Positions 26,599-35,262 of a stretch of 61,411 bases of DNA are shown here, in pieces. Every line of letters starts with the position of its first letter. The first letter of the stretch is position 1. Source of the stretch: Anaerolineaceae bacterium UBA1415 (GTDB lineage: Bacteria; Chloroflexota; Anaerolineae; Anaerolineales; Anaerolineaceae). The notes below the pieces were generated by a model. That model did no database searches. It worked only from the letters and a program-made list of their open reading frames with translations, and was not told the DNA's origin. A program made the position numbers and the translations under genes. Location of the stretch: positions 1 through 61,411 of the forward strand of contig DBPR01000016.1 in assembly GCA_002305635.1 (NCBI GenBank), written 5' to 3'.

Positions 26599-29004
26599 CT
26601 ATTCTTCATGATAGCGTTTTTGGCAATCCACACAAACGACGCTGCGGTTCCGTTTTTCAACAAGTATTCCACCGCAGGAAGGGCAGGTTTTGCCGGTCGG
26701 TTTGTCCCAGGCTGAAAAATCGCATTCGGGATATCGGGAACATCCATAAAACAAACGGCCGCGTTTGCTGCGTTTTTCTACCACATCGCCCTTACCGCAT
26801 TGAGGGCAGGCAACGCCAATTTTTACCAACCAGGGCTCGGTATAACGGCATTTGGGGAAGTTGATACAACTGATGAACTTCCCAAATTTTCCGTTCCGGA
26901 TCACCAGCTCGCCGCCATCTTCAGGGCATAAGCGCCCAAGCTTCTCAGGTTCCAGCTTTGTGACCGGCATGTGCTTGCGCGCGTTTTCGAGTTCTGCCGA
27001 GAACGGAACGTAGAAGTTTTTAATCACTTCCACCCAATGCTTTTCTCCATCAGCGATCTGATCAAGCTCGTCTTCCATTTCGGAAGTAAAGCCCAGATCG
27101 ACAATACGGGGAAAGTATTCGACAACCAGATCATTGACCAAATAGCCGATCTCCGTGGGATAGAGCCTTTTGTTCTCCCGGCTCACGTAACCCCGGCTTT
27201 GGATCGTGGAAATAATGGGCGAATAGGTCGATGGCCGCCCAATGTTGTTTTCCTCCAGCGCCTGGATCAGGGTCGCCTCCGAATAACGCGGCGGCGGTTG
27301 CGTGAAATGTTGCGCCGGATCAAGACGTCTCAGATTCTGTTTTTGCCCAACGCTCATGACCTCCAGCGGCAGATCAACGATCTCTTCCTCGCCATTCTCA
27401 TCATCGGCCTTTTCATAGCGGTAGACCGCCCTGAAACCAGGGAAAACTTCGCGGTTTCCTGTCGCCCGCAGCAAATAGTTTTCCGCTTCATATCTGCCAC
27501 CTACTTCAACGGTTGTGATCTCCAGAACGGCTGGTTTCATCTGGCTGGCCACAAAACGCTGCCAGATCAGGCGATACAGCGCCAGTTGGTCGCGGGTCAG
27601 ATGCTTTTTAAGGCTTTCAGGGTCACGGTTTACCGAGGTCGGGCGGATGGCTTCATGCGCTTCCTGGGCAGTCGCGTTCCTGCTGCGATATTGTGGCTGT
27701 TTTTCGGGCAGGTAGCTCTCGCCATAGCGTTTGCTGATGTATTCACGCGCTTCCCGGACTGATTCAGCGGATACATTGACCGAATCCGTTCGCATGTATG
27801 TAATCAGACCAGTATCTTCACCGTTGCCAAGATCGAGCCCTTCATACAGCTGCTGCGCCAGTGCCATCGTTCGTTGGGTCAAAAACCCGAGCCGCCGTGA
27901 GGCTTCCTGCTGCAAGGTGCTGGTGATGAAAGGAGCGCTTGGCCTGATCGACTTGCTGCTGATATTGATATCGCTGATCTCATAAGCCGCTTTTTCCATG
28001 CGGGCGACCAGATCCATCGTTTTTTCTTCATTTTCAAGGCTCATTTCAAGATTTTGATCATCAACCTTGACCAGTTTTGCCAGGTATTCTTTATCAGAGC
28101 CATCCGGATTGAGCAAAGCATGGATCGACCAGTATTCCTGCGGCACAAAGGCGTCAATTTCGCGTTCCCGTTCCACAACCAGGCGCAAAGCCACGGATTG
28201 CACCCGTCCCGCGGAAAGATGCCCCTTGACTTTTGCCCATAGGATCGGTGAAACGCTGTACCCGACCAGGCGGTCGAGAATACGGCGCGCCTGTTGGGCA
28301 TCCACCAGATCGAGATCCAGTTGACGGGGGTTCGAGAAAGCCTCAGCCACCGCGTCGCGTGTGATCTCGTGAAAAACGACGCGTTCAACTTTTTCGGGGT
28401 CGATCTCAGCCGATTCCATCAGATGCCAGGCGATCGCCTCACCTTCACGGTCAGGGTCAGTTGCCAGCGTGACTTTTTTGCTTTTTTCCGCCAACTCTTT
28501 GATCTCGCGAACAATGGCCTTTTTTTCGTTGGGAACCCTGTATTTCGGTTCAAAATCATTCTCAACATCAACGCTTAGCTGCGACTTGAGCAGATCGCGC
28601 ACATGACCAACCGAGGCGATCACCTCATAATCCTTGCCGAGAAAACGACCAATCGTGCGTGCCTTGGCTGGTGATTCCACGATGACCAATGGTTTCCCAC
28701 TGGCTTTGATCCTTTTGGTGCTTTTTTTGGCGTCGGCCTTCTTTTTAGATGTTTCTTTTTTGCCGTCTGCCTTCTTTTTTGATGTTTCCTTTTTGGAAGC
28801 TGCCTTCTTTGTTTTGCTCTTTTTTGATATCTCCACAACCGGCTTTTCCAGGCCTTCATGCGCAGGCGTGCTGCCCATGCGGTATAGCTTTGTGCCGCAA
28901 ACCGAACAGGTTCCGGTCGTGACCGGACCACCACGGGCATTAAACCCTGCCACCGGATCGGCCATTTCTCTTTTTTCTTTACATTTCAGACAATATGCTT
29001 CCAT
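26599..29004 (-). CDS. topA: DNA topoisomerase I with N-terminal zinc-ribbon extension
   Basis: About 801 residues, relaxing negative supercoils as a type IA enzyme. The N-terminus is an unusual Cys4 ribbon ('YCLKCKEKR' and 'CSVCGTKLY', DUF5679-like), followed by a Lys-rich low-complexity linker with repeats of the type ETSKKKADGKK. The Toprim domain begins at 'LVIVESPAKARTIGRFLG' (about 105). The catalytic tyrosine is Tyr403 in 'GLITYMRTDS'. The C-terminus has three ribbon modules; the first has lost one Cys pair ('LCPEDGGEL'), while the others ('CPQCGKGD', 'CPSCGGIL') are complete. I chose ATG 29004 over an in-frame TTG six codons upstream because the GGGAG ribosome site fits the ATG. Confidence 0.95.
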   Translation of the reverse strand: MEAYCLKCKEKREMADPVAGFNARGGPVTTGTCSVCGTKLYRMGSTPAHEGLEKPVVEISKKSKTKKAASKKETSKKKADGKKETSKKKADAKKSTKRIKASGKPLVIVESPAKARTIGRFLGKDYEVIASVGHVRDLLKSQLSVDVENDFEPKYRVPNEKKAIVREIKELAEKSKKVTLATDPDREGEAIAWHLMESAEIDPEKVERVVFHEITRDAVAEAFSNPRQLDLDLVDAQQARRILDRLVGYSVSPILWAKVKGHLSAGRVQSVALRLVVEREREIDAFVPQEYWSIHALLNPDGSDKEYLAKLVKVDDQNLEMSLENEEKTMDLVARMEKAAYEISDINISSKSIRPSAPFITSTLQQEASRRLGFLTQRTMALAQQLYEGLDLGNGEDTGLITYMRTDSVNVSAESVREAREYISKRYGESYLPEKQPQYRSRNATAQEAHEAIRPTSVNRDPESLKKHLTRDQLALYRLIWQRFVASQMKPAVLEITTVEVGGRYEAENYLLRATGNREVFPGFRAVYRYEKADDENGEEEIVDLPLEVMSVGQKQNLRRLDPAQHFTQPPPRYSEATLIQALEENNIGRPSTYSPIISTIQSRGYVSRENKRLYPTEIGYLVNDLVVEYFPRIVDLGFTSEMEDELDQIADGEKHWVEVIKNFYVPFSAELENARKHMPVTKLEPEKLGRLCPEDGGELVIRNGKFGKFISCINFPKCRYTEPWLVKIGVACPQCGKGDVVEKRSKRGRLFYGCSRYPECDFSAWDKPTGKTCPSCGGILVEKRNRSVVCVDCQKRYHEE

Positions 29005-29053
29005 ACTTTTTCCAACTCCCAAAGTTTCAGGCTGTCACGCCTGACCGGGCAAT

Positions 29054-29080
29054 ATCATACCATATTCATATTTTTGTCAA
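29054..29080 (-). promoter_or_regulatory. topA promoter
   Basis: TTGACA (29075-29080) and an extended TGGTATGAT -10 (hexamer 29054-29059) are separated by 15 bases on the minus strand. The short spacer may be offset by the extended -10. The leader would be about 43 bases. Confidence 0.6.
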
Positions 29081-29152
29081 GGATTAAAGCCTGGATGTCA
29101 GAGGATGTTTAAAAAATATTAAACCTTATACAAAAAGCAACCAAAAGTCGGA

Positions 29153-30250
29153 TCATTTAAAATCCCAGTGCTGCACGCGGTGGTATTCCATTCCATTCTC
29201 CCGCTCAACGACCCCCTTAAGCTCCATCATGGTCAAATCAGCGGTCAGTTTTTCTATCCCCATAGACGTTCGGTTACAGATCTCATCAATATGCAGGCTT
29301 TCACCACCCAGGACTTTCAGGATCAGTTCTTCATTCTTGCTCAGTGGGATGGTCGTTTTTGACGTTCGCTTGACCTGATTTTGAATTTTCAACGCTTCGG
29401 TGATCTGGGCCGGATTGGTCATCGGCTGCGCGCCTTCAGCGATCAGTTGGTTGGTTCCCTTGCTCATTGGAGAAAGCACCGAACCAGGCACGGCATAGAT
29501 ATCCCGACCCTGATCAAGCGCGAATTTCGCCGTGATCAAAGCCCCGCTGCGTTCCCCAGCTTCAATAACCACAGTTCCGCGTGAAAGCCCGGAGATGATG
29601 CGATTGCGGGGCGGAAAGTTGATGCCGTCCGGTTTTGTGCCTGGTGGATAATCGCTCACGATAGCGCCATTTTCAATGATGTCAGCAGCGAGTTTGCGGT
29701 GCTCCGGTGGATAGATCACGTCTACTCCCGAACCAAGCACGGCAATCGTGCGCCCGCCAGCCTCGAGCGCGGCACGATGAGCAAGCCCATCCGTACCCCG
29801 CGCCAGGCCGCTCACGATCGTAACGCCATTGCCTGCCAGGTAAGTTGCCGTATCGATCGTGATCTGCTTGCCATACTTGGTGACATTACGCGTTCCAACG
29901 ATCGCGATCGCCAGGTCATCCACCGGGGTGATCGAGCCCCGGTAATAAAGAACCGGCGGCGGTTGGGCAATTTCTTTAAGCAGTTGTGGATACTCCGGAG
30001 AGTTCCAGGTTAGAAAACTGATATTCTTTTTTTGCAAATTTGCAATAAGAGAGTCCGGATCAAGCTTATCGCGCGCCTCAAGGACGGCATCCGCAGCATT
30101 GCTGGTTAACCCTGCCGAGATCAGATCAGTTTTCGTCGCGCTCCAGGCCAGCGAAAGCTCGCCAAAGAAATTGAGGAGTTTGCGAAATCGAACCGCGCCG
30201 ATCCCTTTTACCGTGCTAAACGCCAGCCAAAAGACTTCCTCTTGCTTCAA
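29153..30250 (-). CDS. dprA: DNA-processing protein DprA
   Basis: 365 residues, normal for DprA. An N-terminal helix-hairpin-helix-like part ('TVKGIGAVRFRKLL') precedes the Rossmann-like core with 'AIVGTRNVTKYGKQI', 'IVSGLARGTDGLAH', 'TIAVLGSGVDVIYPPEH' and 'ISGLSRGTVVIEAGERSGAL'. A C-terminal winged-helix segment ('SLHIDEICNRTSMG') closes the protein. DprA protects incoming single-stranded DNA and loads RecA during transformation. The start overlaps the rimM stop by 4 bases. No other competence gene is in the window. Confidence 0.96.
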   Translation of the reverse strand: MKQEEVFWLAFSTVKGIGAVRFRKLLNFFGELSLAWSATKTDLISAGLTSNAADAVLEARDKLDPDSLIANLQKKNISFLTWNSPEYPQLLKEIAQPPPVLYYRGSITPVDDLAIAIVGTRNVTKYGKQITIDTATYLAGNGVTIVSGLARGTDGLAHRAALEAGGRTIAVLGSGVDVIYPPEHRKLAADIIENGAIVSDYPPGTKPDGINFPPRNRIISGLSRGTVVIEAGERSGALITAKFALDQGRDIYAVPGSVLSPMSKGTNQLIAEGAQPMTNPAQITEALKIQNQVKRTSKTTIPLSKNEELILKVLGGESLHIDEICNRTSMGIEKLTADLTMMELKGVVERENGMEYHRVQHWDFK

Positions 30251-30792
30251 TCACGTAGTCCTTCGATCAAAATTACGTTCATTTGGCCATTTTCAAGGTC
30301 GATCTCGCGCACCACATCGGGAATCGCGGGGATCAAAAGCTCTTTTGCGCCTTCTTTTTGAACCACATAAACATCGTTCGCGCCTGTTTCCATGATCTCG
30401 ACCAGTTCGCCAAGATGTTCCTCAGCTTCCCAAACCTGTAAACCAAGCAATTGATGGTGATAATACTTTCCTTCTGGCAATTTTGGTAAATTGCGGGTGG
30501 TTTTGAACACCTCCAGATTGGTCAATTTAGAAGCATCCTCAGGGTTGGTGATCCCACTGAAACGGATAAGAAGCAGATTGCCTTTCCAGCGTGTTGAAGC
30601 GACAACCATCTCACGTTTGTCTTCACCGAGATAGACACTTTTGCCGGTACGGATTCTTTCCGGAAAGTCAGTATCCACCCGCATGGCCAGTTCGCCTTGA
30701 ATGCCGTGGGTCTTTTGCAATCGGCCAATTAATAGATAAGCAGGCTCATTTTTAGCCAATGAGCCTGCCTTGTCTGTATTTTGATCAAGCAT
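30247..30792 (-). CDS. rimM: Ribosome maturation factor RimM
   Basis: About 181 residues. The N-terminal RimM domain has 'LIGRLQKTHGIQGELAMRV', and the C-terminal PRC-barrel has 'LGLQVWEAEEHLGELVEI' and 'ELLIPAIPDVVREIDLENG'. It helps 30S assembly near ribosomal protein S19. I chose ATG 30792, which avoids overlap with the KH gene. In-frame ATGs at 30819 and 30840 would extend it into that gene. No ribosome site decides the question. Confidence 0.9.
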   Translation of the reverse strand: MLDQNTDKAGSLAKNEPAYLLIGRLQKTHGIQGELAMRVDTDFPERIRTGKSVYLGEDKREMVVASTRWKGNLLLIRFSGITNPEDASKLTNLEVFKTTRNLPKLPEGKYYHHQLLGLQVWEAEEHLGELVEIMETGANDVYVVQKEGAKELLIPAIPDVVREIDLENGQMNVILIEGLRD

Positions 30793-30799
30793 GTCTGGA

Positions 30800-31054
30800 T
30801 CAGGCAAAGTCAACGACATCCATTTCGACCTGTTTGCCATTTCGGGCAGCCACGACCCTTAGGATCGCGCGCATCGAGTTGGCAACACGACCGTGTTTGC
30901 CGATCACCCGCCCGATATCTTCAGGATGTACCTGCAGGTCTAAATGGACAACCTTGCCACTGAGATATTCCTCAACAAAAACGTCATCAGGATTATTGAC
31001 GATCGATTTCGCCAAATATTCCAAAAGCGCATGGAGGTCGTTTTGTGCCATCAT
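30800..31054 (-). CDS. khpA: KH-domain RNA-binding protein (UPF0109/KhpA-like)
   Basis: 84 residues, almost entirely one KH domain with the GXXG loop in 'RVIGKHGRVANSMRAIL' (IGKHG). The same small protein sits between rpsP and rimM in many bacteria. In Gram-positives it pairs with KhpB to bind small and messenger RNAs. It is placed 11 bases after rpsP here, the usual order. No KhpB partner is in the window. Confidence 0.93.
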   Translation of the reverse strand: MMAQNDLHALLEYLAKSIVNNPDDVFVEEYLSGKVVHLDLQVHPEDIGRVIGKHGRVANSMRAILRVVAARNGKQVEMDVVDFA

Positions 31055-31065
31055 TTCAGTCCAGC

Positions 31066-31404
31066 TTATTTGGCGGCAATTTTCTCAGCACGAGCCTGAT
31101 ATAGCTTGTCAGCTTCCTCAAGCAGGGCAGTTTTGTCTTCGCCTGCCTTGAATCTCTTGAATCGTTCGTCCAGTTTAACTTTTTTGAAGAGTTTTTCGAC
31201 CGATTCAGAGGGCTGTGCGCCAACGCTCAACCAATGATATACGCGTTCCTCATTCAGTTCGATTGATCCGGGTTCGGTTCGGGGATTATAGGAACCGACA
31301 ATTTCAATAAAGCGACCATCGCGTGGGCTTTCCTGATCGGCAACCACGACACGATAATGAGGTTGATGGGTTGATCCAACCCTGCGTAAGCGAATTCTTA
31401 CCAT
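31066..31404 (-). CDS. rpsP: 30S ribosomal protein S16
   Basis: 112 residues beginning 'MVRIRLRRVGSTHQPHYR' with 'VVADQESPRDGRFIEIVG' and 'GSYNPRTEP', all S16 signatures. The C-terminal 25 residues are a charged helical extension beyond the shortest S16 proteins. It is followed by the KH gene and preceded by ffh, a common arrangement. Confidence 0.98.
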   Translation of the reverse strand: MVRIRLRRVGSTHQPHYRVVVADQESPRDGRFIEIVGSYNPRTEPGSIELNEERVYHWLSVGAQPSESVEKLFKKVKLDERFKRFKAGEDKTALLEEADKLYQARAEKIAAK

Positions 31405-31506
31405 CTTTCTAATTTGCTCCTTATGTTCATTTAATAAAATTGTTAATCCGGCCTGTGTCTAAGGTTGAGAGATGCTGAAGGAGCATATCCTTATCCAAAT
31501 CCGTAA

Positions 31507-32832
31507 TTATCCAAATAACCTACTAATATTACCACGACCTCCCGTTTTTTGGAAAGTCTTCATCAGACGTTGAATATCCCTGAATTGCTTCATCAATCGG
31601 TTGACATCCTGCACGTCTTTGCCGCAACCTGCTGCGATCCTGCGGCGGCGGCTGGCGTTGAGCACTTTCGGGTCCCTTCGCTCAGCTGGGGTCATTGAAT
31701 TGATAATGGCCTCGACCGTTTTTAGCTGTCCTTCCGCCTCGCGCGGGTCAACATTTTTGGCGACCGCGCCGAGCTGCCCTGGCAGCATGCCGAAAAGCTG
31801 CGAGATGGGGCCCATCTTCTTCATCTGGCGCAGCTGTTTGGCAAAATCTTCCAAGGTAAATTGCCCGCTCAGCATGCGTTCAGCGTCTTTGGCGTCAACC
31901 CCCTCTGAATAGGCAGCTTCCGCTTTTTCGATCAGTCCGAGAATGTCTCCCATGCCAAGGATACGGCCGGAAATCCGGGTCGGGTCAAAAACCTCCAGCG
32001 CGTCCAGTCCTTCGCCGGTGCCCAGGAATTTGATCGGGATGCCGGTAACCTCGCGGATCGAAATGGCCGCGCCGCCGCGGGCGTCGCCGTCAATTTTGGT
32101 AAAGACCAACCCGGAAACAGGGATTTCGTTGTGAAAACCTTTGGCGACGTTCAGCGCTTCCTGACCGATCATCGAATCGACAACCAGCAAAATCTCTTTG
32201 GCGGGTACGACCTTATGGATCGCGTTCAGCTCGTTCATCATTTCATCGTCCAACTGGGAACGACCAGCAGTATCAATGATCAGTACGCTGTATCCGCCTT
32301 TTTTAGCTGCCTCTAGGGCTTCTTTCGCGATCTGGACCGGTTTCGCGCCCGGGAGCGTGAAGACCGGTACATCGATCTTTGCACCAAGGGTCTGCAATTG
32401 CTTGATGGCAGCCGGTCGATAAATATCCGCCGCGACCAGCATGACGCGCTCGCCGCTGCTGCGCAGCTTTTTGGCGATCTTTGCCGACGCGGTCGTCTTA
32501 CCGGAACCCTGCAAGCCGACCATCATAAGCACATGGGGTTTTTCACCTTTCAGGTTTAGCGCGACCGGCTGGCCCAAAGTGGAAATAAGCTCTTCATTAA
32601 CAATTTTAATGACCTGTTGAGCCGGATTGAGCGCTTTGGACACCTCCGCGCCGATCGCCCGTTCTTTCACGCGATTGGTAAACGAACGTACCACAGCATA
32701 ATTGACATCCGCTTCCAGCAAAGCCAGCTTGACCTCTCGCATGGCAGCGTCAACATCATTCTCGCTTAATTTCCCCCGTCTTTTCAGGTTTTCAAAAACA
32801 GCGGTTAATTTATCAGATAAACTCTCAAACAT
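31507..32832 (-). CDS. ffh: Signal recognition particle protein Ffh
   Basis: 441 residues. The N-terminal four-helix bundle precedes the GTPase domain with 'MVGLQGSGKTTASAK' (G1), 'VAADIYRPAAIKQL' (insertion box), 'IDTAGRSQLD' (G3) and 'FTKIDGDARGGAA' (G4). The Met-rich M domain with 'MLPGQLGAV' and 'MTPAERRDPKVLNASRRRR' binds 4.5S RNA and signal peptides. It targets membrane proteins to the translocon. The promoter shares bases with the divergent degV promoter. Confidence 0.98.
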   Translation of the reverse strand: MFESLSDKLTAVFENLKRRGKLSENDVDAAMREVKLALLEADVNYAVVRSFTNRVKERAIGAEVSKALNPAQQVIKIVNEELISTLGQPVALNLKGEKPHVLMMVGLQGSGKTTASAKIAKKLRSSGERVMLVAADIYRPAAIKQLQTLGAKIDVPVFTLPGAKPVQIAKEALEAAKKGGYSVLIIDTAGRSQLDDEMMNELNAIHKVVPAKEILLVVDSMIGQEALNVAKGFHNEIPVSGLVFTKIDGDARGGAAISIREVTGIPIKFLGTGEGLDALEVFDPTRISGRILGMGDILGLIEKAEAAYSEGVDAKDAERMLSGQFTLEDFAKQLRQMKKMGPISQLFGMLPGQLGAVAKNVDPREAEGQLKTVEAIINSMTPAERRDPKVLNASRRRRIAAGCGKDVQDVNRLMKQFRDIQRLMKTFQKTGGRGNISRLFG

Positions 32833-32863
32833 ATTTTCACTTTTCTTTTCGATTATCTCTACG

Positions 32864-32893
32864 ATTGTACACGAATACAGGAACTCTGATAAT
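32864..32893. promoter_or_regulatory. Interlocked bidirectional promoter for ffh and degV
   Basis: Plus strand: TTGTAC (32865-32870), 17 bases, GATAAT (32888-32893), pointing to degV. Minus strand: TTATCA (32887-32892), 17 bases, TACAAT (32864-32869), pointing to ffh. Each strand's -10 overlaps the other strand's -35. Confidence 0.55.
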
Positions 32894-32952
32894 GGATGAT
32901 TTTACGTAACTTGTCTAATTCAATGGGTTTTATTTTTCAGGAGATACTCATA

Positions 32953-33807
32953 ATGAACAAAGTAGCTATTGTTACCGACAGCACCACAGCGATCTCACCC
33001 GCGATCGCTGAACAACAGAAATTGACGATCGTACCGCTTTCGGTCAATTGGGATGGGGAAAGTTATCTGGATGGCATTGATATCACTCCGGAAGAATTTT
33101 ATCCCCGCCTGATGGCGTCCGAGACCTTGCCAACCACTTCCCAACCCCCTGCGGGGGCATTTAAAGCAGTTTTTGAAAGACTCCTTGATGAGGACTATGA
33201 CATTCTGACCATGGTCATTTCATCCAAAATTTCAGGCACCTGGGATTCGGCCATTCAAGGCGCCGAGGGATTGCCAAAAGACCGCCTGGTCATCCTGAAC
33301 TCGCTGCAGGCTTCCATGCCTTTGACAATCATGGCTTTAATGGCATCAGACGCAGCCTTGAAGGGCGCATCACTGCAGGAATGCAAAGACCTTGCCATTG
33401 ATATTTCAGAAAGGATCCAGACCCTATTTGTTGTCGATACGCTCGAATTTCTGCACCGTGGCGGCAGGATCGGAGCGGCTGCGCGCTTTCTGGGCACTGC
33501 CTTAAATCTAAAACCGATCCTGAAGCTGCAAAACGGCGCAATCCAACCGCACGAAAAAGTACGCACTTTCTCAAAAGCTGTCAAACGTGTCTTTGAGATC
33601 GCCGAAGCTGACCTTGGCAAACAAGGCCGCATCGAATATCTCGGCGTCCTTTCCGCCAATGCCAAACAGGAAAGTTTCGAGATCACGCAGACCGCAAGGC
33701 AACGTTTCAAGATCAAGAACGTTTTTATCAGTGAGATCAGTCCGGTCATCGGCACACATGTTGGCCCCGGAGCCGTCGGTCTGGTTTATCTTCCGGAGAA
33801 AAAGTAA
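32953..33807 (+). CDS. DegV family fatty-acid-binding protein
   Basis: 284 residues. 'VAIVTDSTTAISPAIA' at the N-terminus, 'TTSQPPAGAFKAVFE', 'ISSKISGTWDSAIQGAE' and 'VVDTLEFLHRGGRIG' are typical of DegV/FakB proteins, which hold a fatty acid for phosphorylation by FakA. No FakA-like kinase is in the window. I chose ATG 32953, which has an AGGAGA site about 8 bases upstream, over an in-frame ATG at 32896. The latter is too close to the predicted promoter. Confidence 0.93.
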   Translation: MNKVAIVTDSTTAISPAIAEQQKLTIVPLSVNWDGESYLDGIDITPEEFYPRLMASETLPTTSQPPAGAFKAVFERLLDEDYDILTMVISSKISGTWDSAIQGAEGLPKDRLVILNSLQASMPLTIMALMASDAALKGASLQECKDLAIDISERIQTLFVVDTLEFLHRGGRIGAAARFLGTALNLKPILKLQNGAIQPHEKVRTFSKAVKRVFEIAEADLGKQGRIEYLGVLSANAKQESFEITQTARQRFKIKNVFISEISPVIGTHVGPGAVGLVYLPEKK

Positions 33808-33868
33808 GCAAACTTTCAGCCAGCTCTGTTACAATAAGGGAAACTCACCAAATGAAAAGGACTTTACC

Positions 33869-35191
33869 ATGACAACAGCTGAAAAAACTGGAATTCACAT
33901 CCCCGAAGTGCTTCTGCCAGGCAAAGGTATTGACCTGCACAAGTGGGCGGTCATCGCCTGTGATCAATTCACTTCCGAGCCTGAATACTGGGACCGCGTC
34001 GAGGCGACCGTTGGCGAAGCGCCCTCCACCTATCATCTGATTCTGCCGGAAGCCTGGCTGAATCGCCCTGAGAGGCACGAACGCATCGCCTACGCGCAGT
34101 CTCACATGCAGCAATACCTTGACAGCGATATCTTTGAAACGCATCATGGTTTTGTTCTGGTCGAGCGTACCGTTGGCGAATCCATTCAGACCGGTCTGAT
34201 CGTCGCGCTTGACCTGGAAAAATATGACTACAACCGCGGATCAAAATCGCTGGTTCGCGCCACCGAAGGCACCATCCTCGACCGCCTGCCGCCCCGCATG
34301 CAGGTTCGCCGCGGCGCGCCTTTGGAGCTTCCGCACATTCTCGTTCTTTATGACGATCCCCATCGCACCGTTCTGACACCCATTCTGGAACAAAAAGAAA
34401 ACCTTCCGCTGGCTTACGATTTTGATCTTATGGAAGGCAGCGGTCATATTTGCGGTCATTACATCGAAGATCCAGCCATGCTCAACCAGGCTATCGAAAA
34501 CATCGCCGCGCTCATCAGCCCGGAGGCGTATCGCGAAAAATATGGCGAGATCGAAGATGCCGCCACCGCTCCCCTGCTTTTTGCAGTCGGTGACGGCAAT
34601 CACTCTCTGGCGACCGCCAAAGCGATCTGGGAAGAGCTCAAACCCACTGTTGTGTCTGACCACCCTGCCCGTTACGCCCTGGTCGAGCTGGTCAACCTCC
34701 ACGATCCCTCTCTGAAATTTGAACCGATCCATCGCGTAATGTTTGGCGTCGGCGAATCTTTCCATGAGGAGCTTTTGGCAGCCTACGCGCCCGATTATAA
34801 GCTCTCAACCGCATCTACCTTCGATAAAATGAAGCATGCCGTTCTGGACGACAGCAAGCCCGCGCAGCGCGTTGGTATCATCACCCCTGACCAGTATCAG
34901 GTGCTTGAATTCACCAAACCTCACACCAATCTCAGCGTTGGCACTTTGCAGGAATTTCTCGATAAATATGTCAAAAGCCACGACGAAGTTGAGATCGATT
35001 ATGTCCATGGCGATGACGTTCTCGACAAACTGAGCAAGCAGGAAGGCAACATGGGCTTCTATTTGCCTCCGATCACCAAGGATAACTTCTTCAAATCCGT
35101 GATCCTTGATGGCGCCCTGCCCCGTAAGACCTTCTCGATGGGTCATGCCCACGATAAACGTTTTTACTTAGAAGCCCGACGTATTTTATAA
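33869..35191 (+). CDS. DUF1015 family protein
   Basis: 440 residues, soluble. It has the DUF1015 pattern of an N-terminal 'WAVIACDQFTSEPEYW', a middle 'LYDDPHRTVLTPIL' and 'AVGDGNHSLATAKAIWEE'. The family is widespread, often beside serine/amino-acid metabolism genes, but has no settled function. I chose ATG 33869 with an AGGAC site upstream; a longer frame overlaps degV by more than 200 bases and lacks similarity. It lies between degV and recA. Confidence 0.9.
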   Translation: MTTAEKTGIHIPEVLLPGKGIDLHKWAVIACDQFTSEPEYWDRVEATVGEAPSTYHLILPEAWLNRPERHERIAYAQSHMQQYLDSDIFETHHGFVLVERTVGESIQTGLIVALDLEKYDYNRGSKSLVRATEGTILDRLPPRMQVRRGAPLELPHILVLYDDPHRTVLTPILEQKENLPLAYDFDLMEGSGHICGHYIEDPAMLNQAIENIAALISPEAYREKYGEIEDAATAPLLFAVGDGNHSLATAKAIWEELKPTVVSDHPARYALVELVNLHDPSLKFEPIHRVMFGVGESFHEELLAAYAPDYKLSTASTFDKMKHAVLDDSKPAQRVGIITPDQYQVLEFTKPHTNLSVGTLQEFLDKYVKSHDEVEIDYVHGDDVLDKLSKQEGNMGFYLPPITKDNFFKSVILDGALPRKTFSMGHAHDKRFYLEARRIL

Positions 35192-35203
35192 TACAAACAA
35201 ACC

Positions 35204-35231
35204 TTGACCTATCGAACAATTGTGCTATATT
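35204..35231 (+). promoter_or_regulatory. recA promoter with LexA-like palindrome
   Basis: TTGACC (35204-35209), 16 bases, TATATT (35226-35231). Between them lies GAACAATTGTGC (35214-35225), one mismatch from the perfect palindrome GAACAATTGTTC and of the GAAC-N4-GTTC type bound by Gram-positive LexA. A repressor there would block RNA polymerase. Confidence 0.6.
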
Positions 35232-35262
35232 TAATAGAAAGAAGACACTAATCGGAGTAAAA

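Noticed and set aside
31472..31486. A small hairpin between rpsP and ffh
   Set aside because: Only 5 base pairs with no T run; too weak to call a terminator.
33587..33868. A 94-residue N-terminal extension of the DUF1015 protein
   Set aside because: It overlaps most of the degV C-terminus in another frame. A ribosome site and the family start support ATG 33869.
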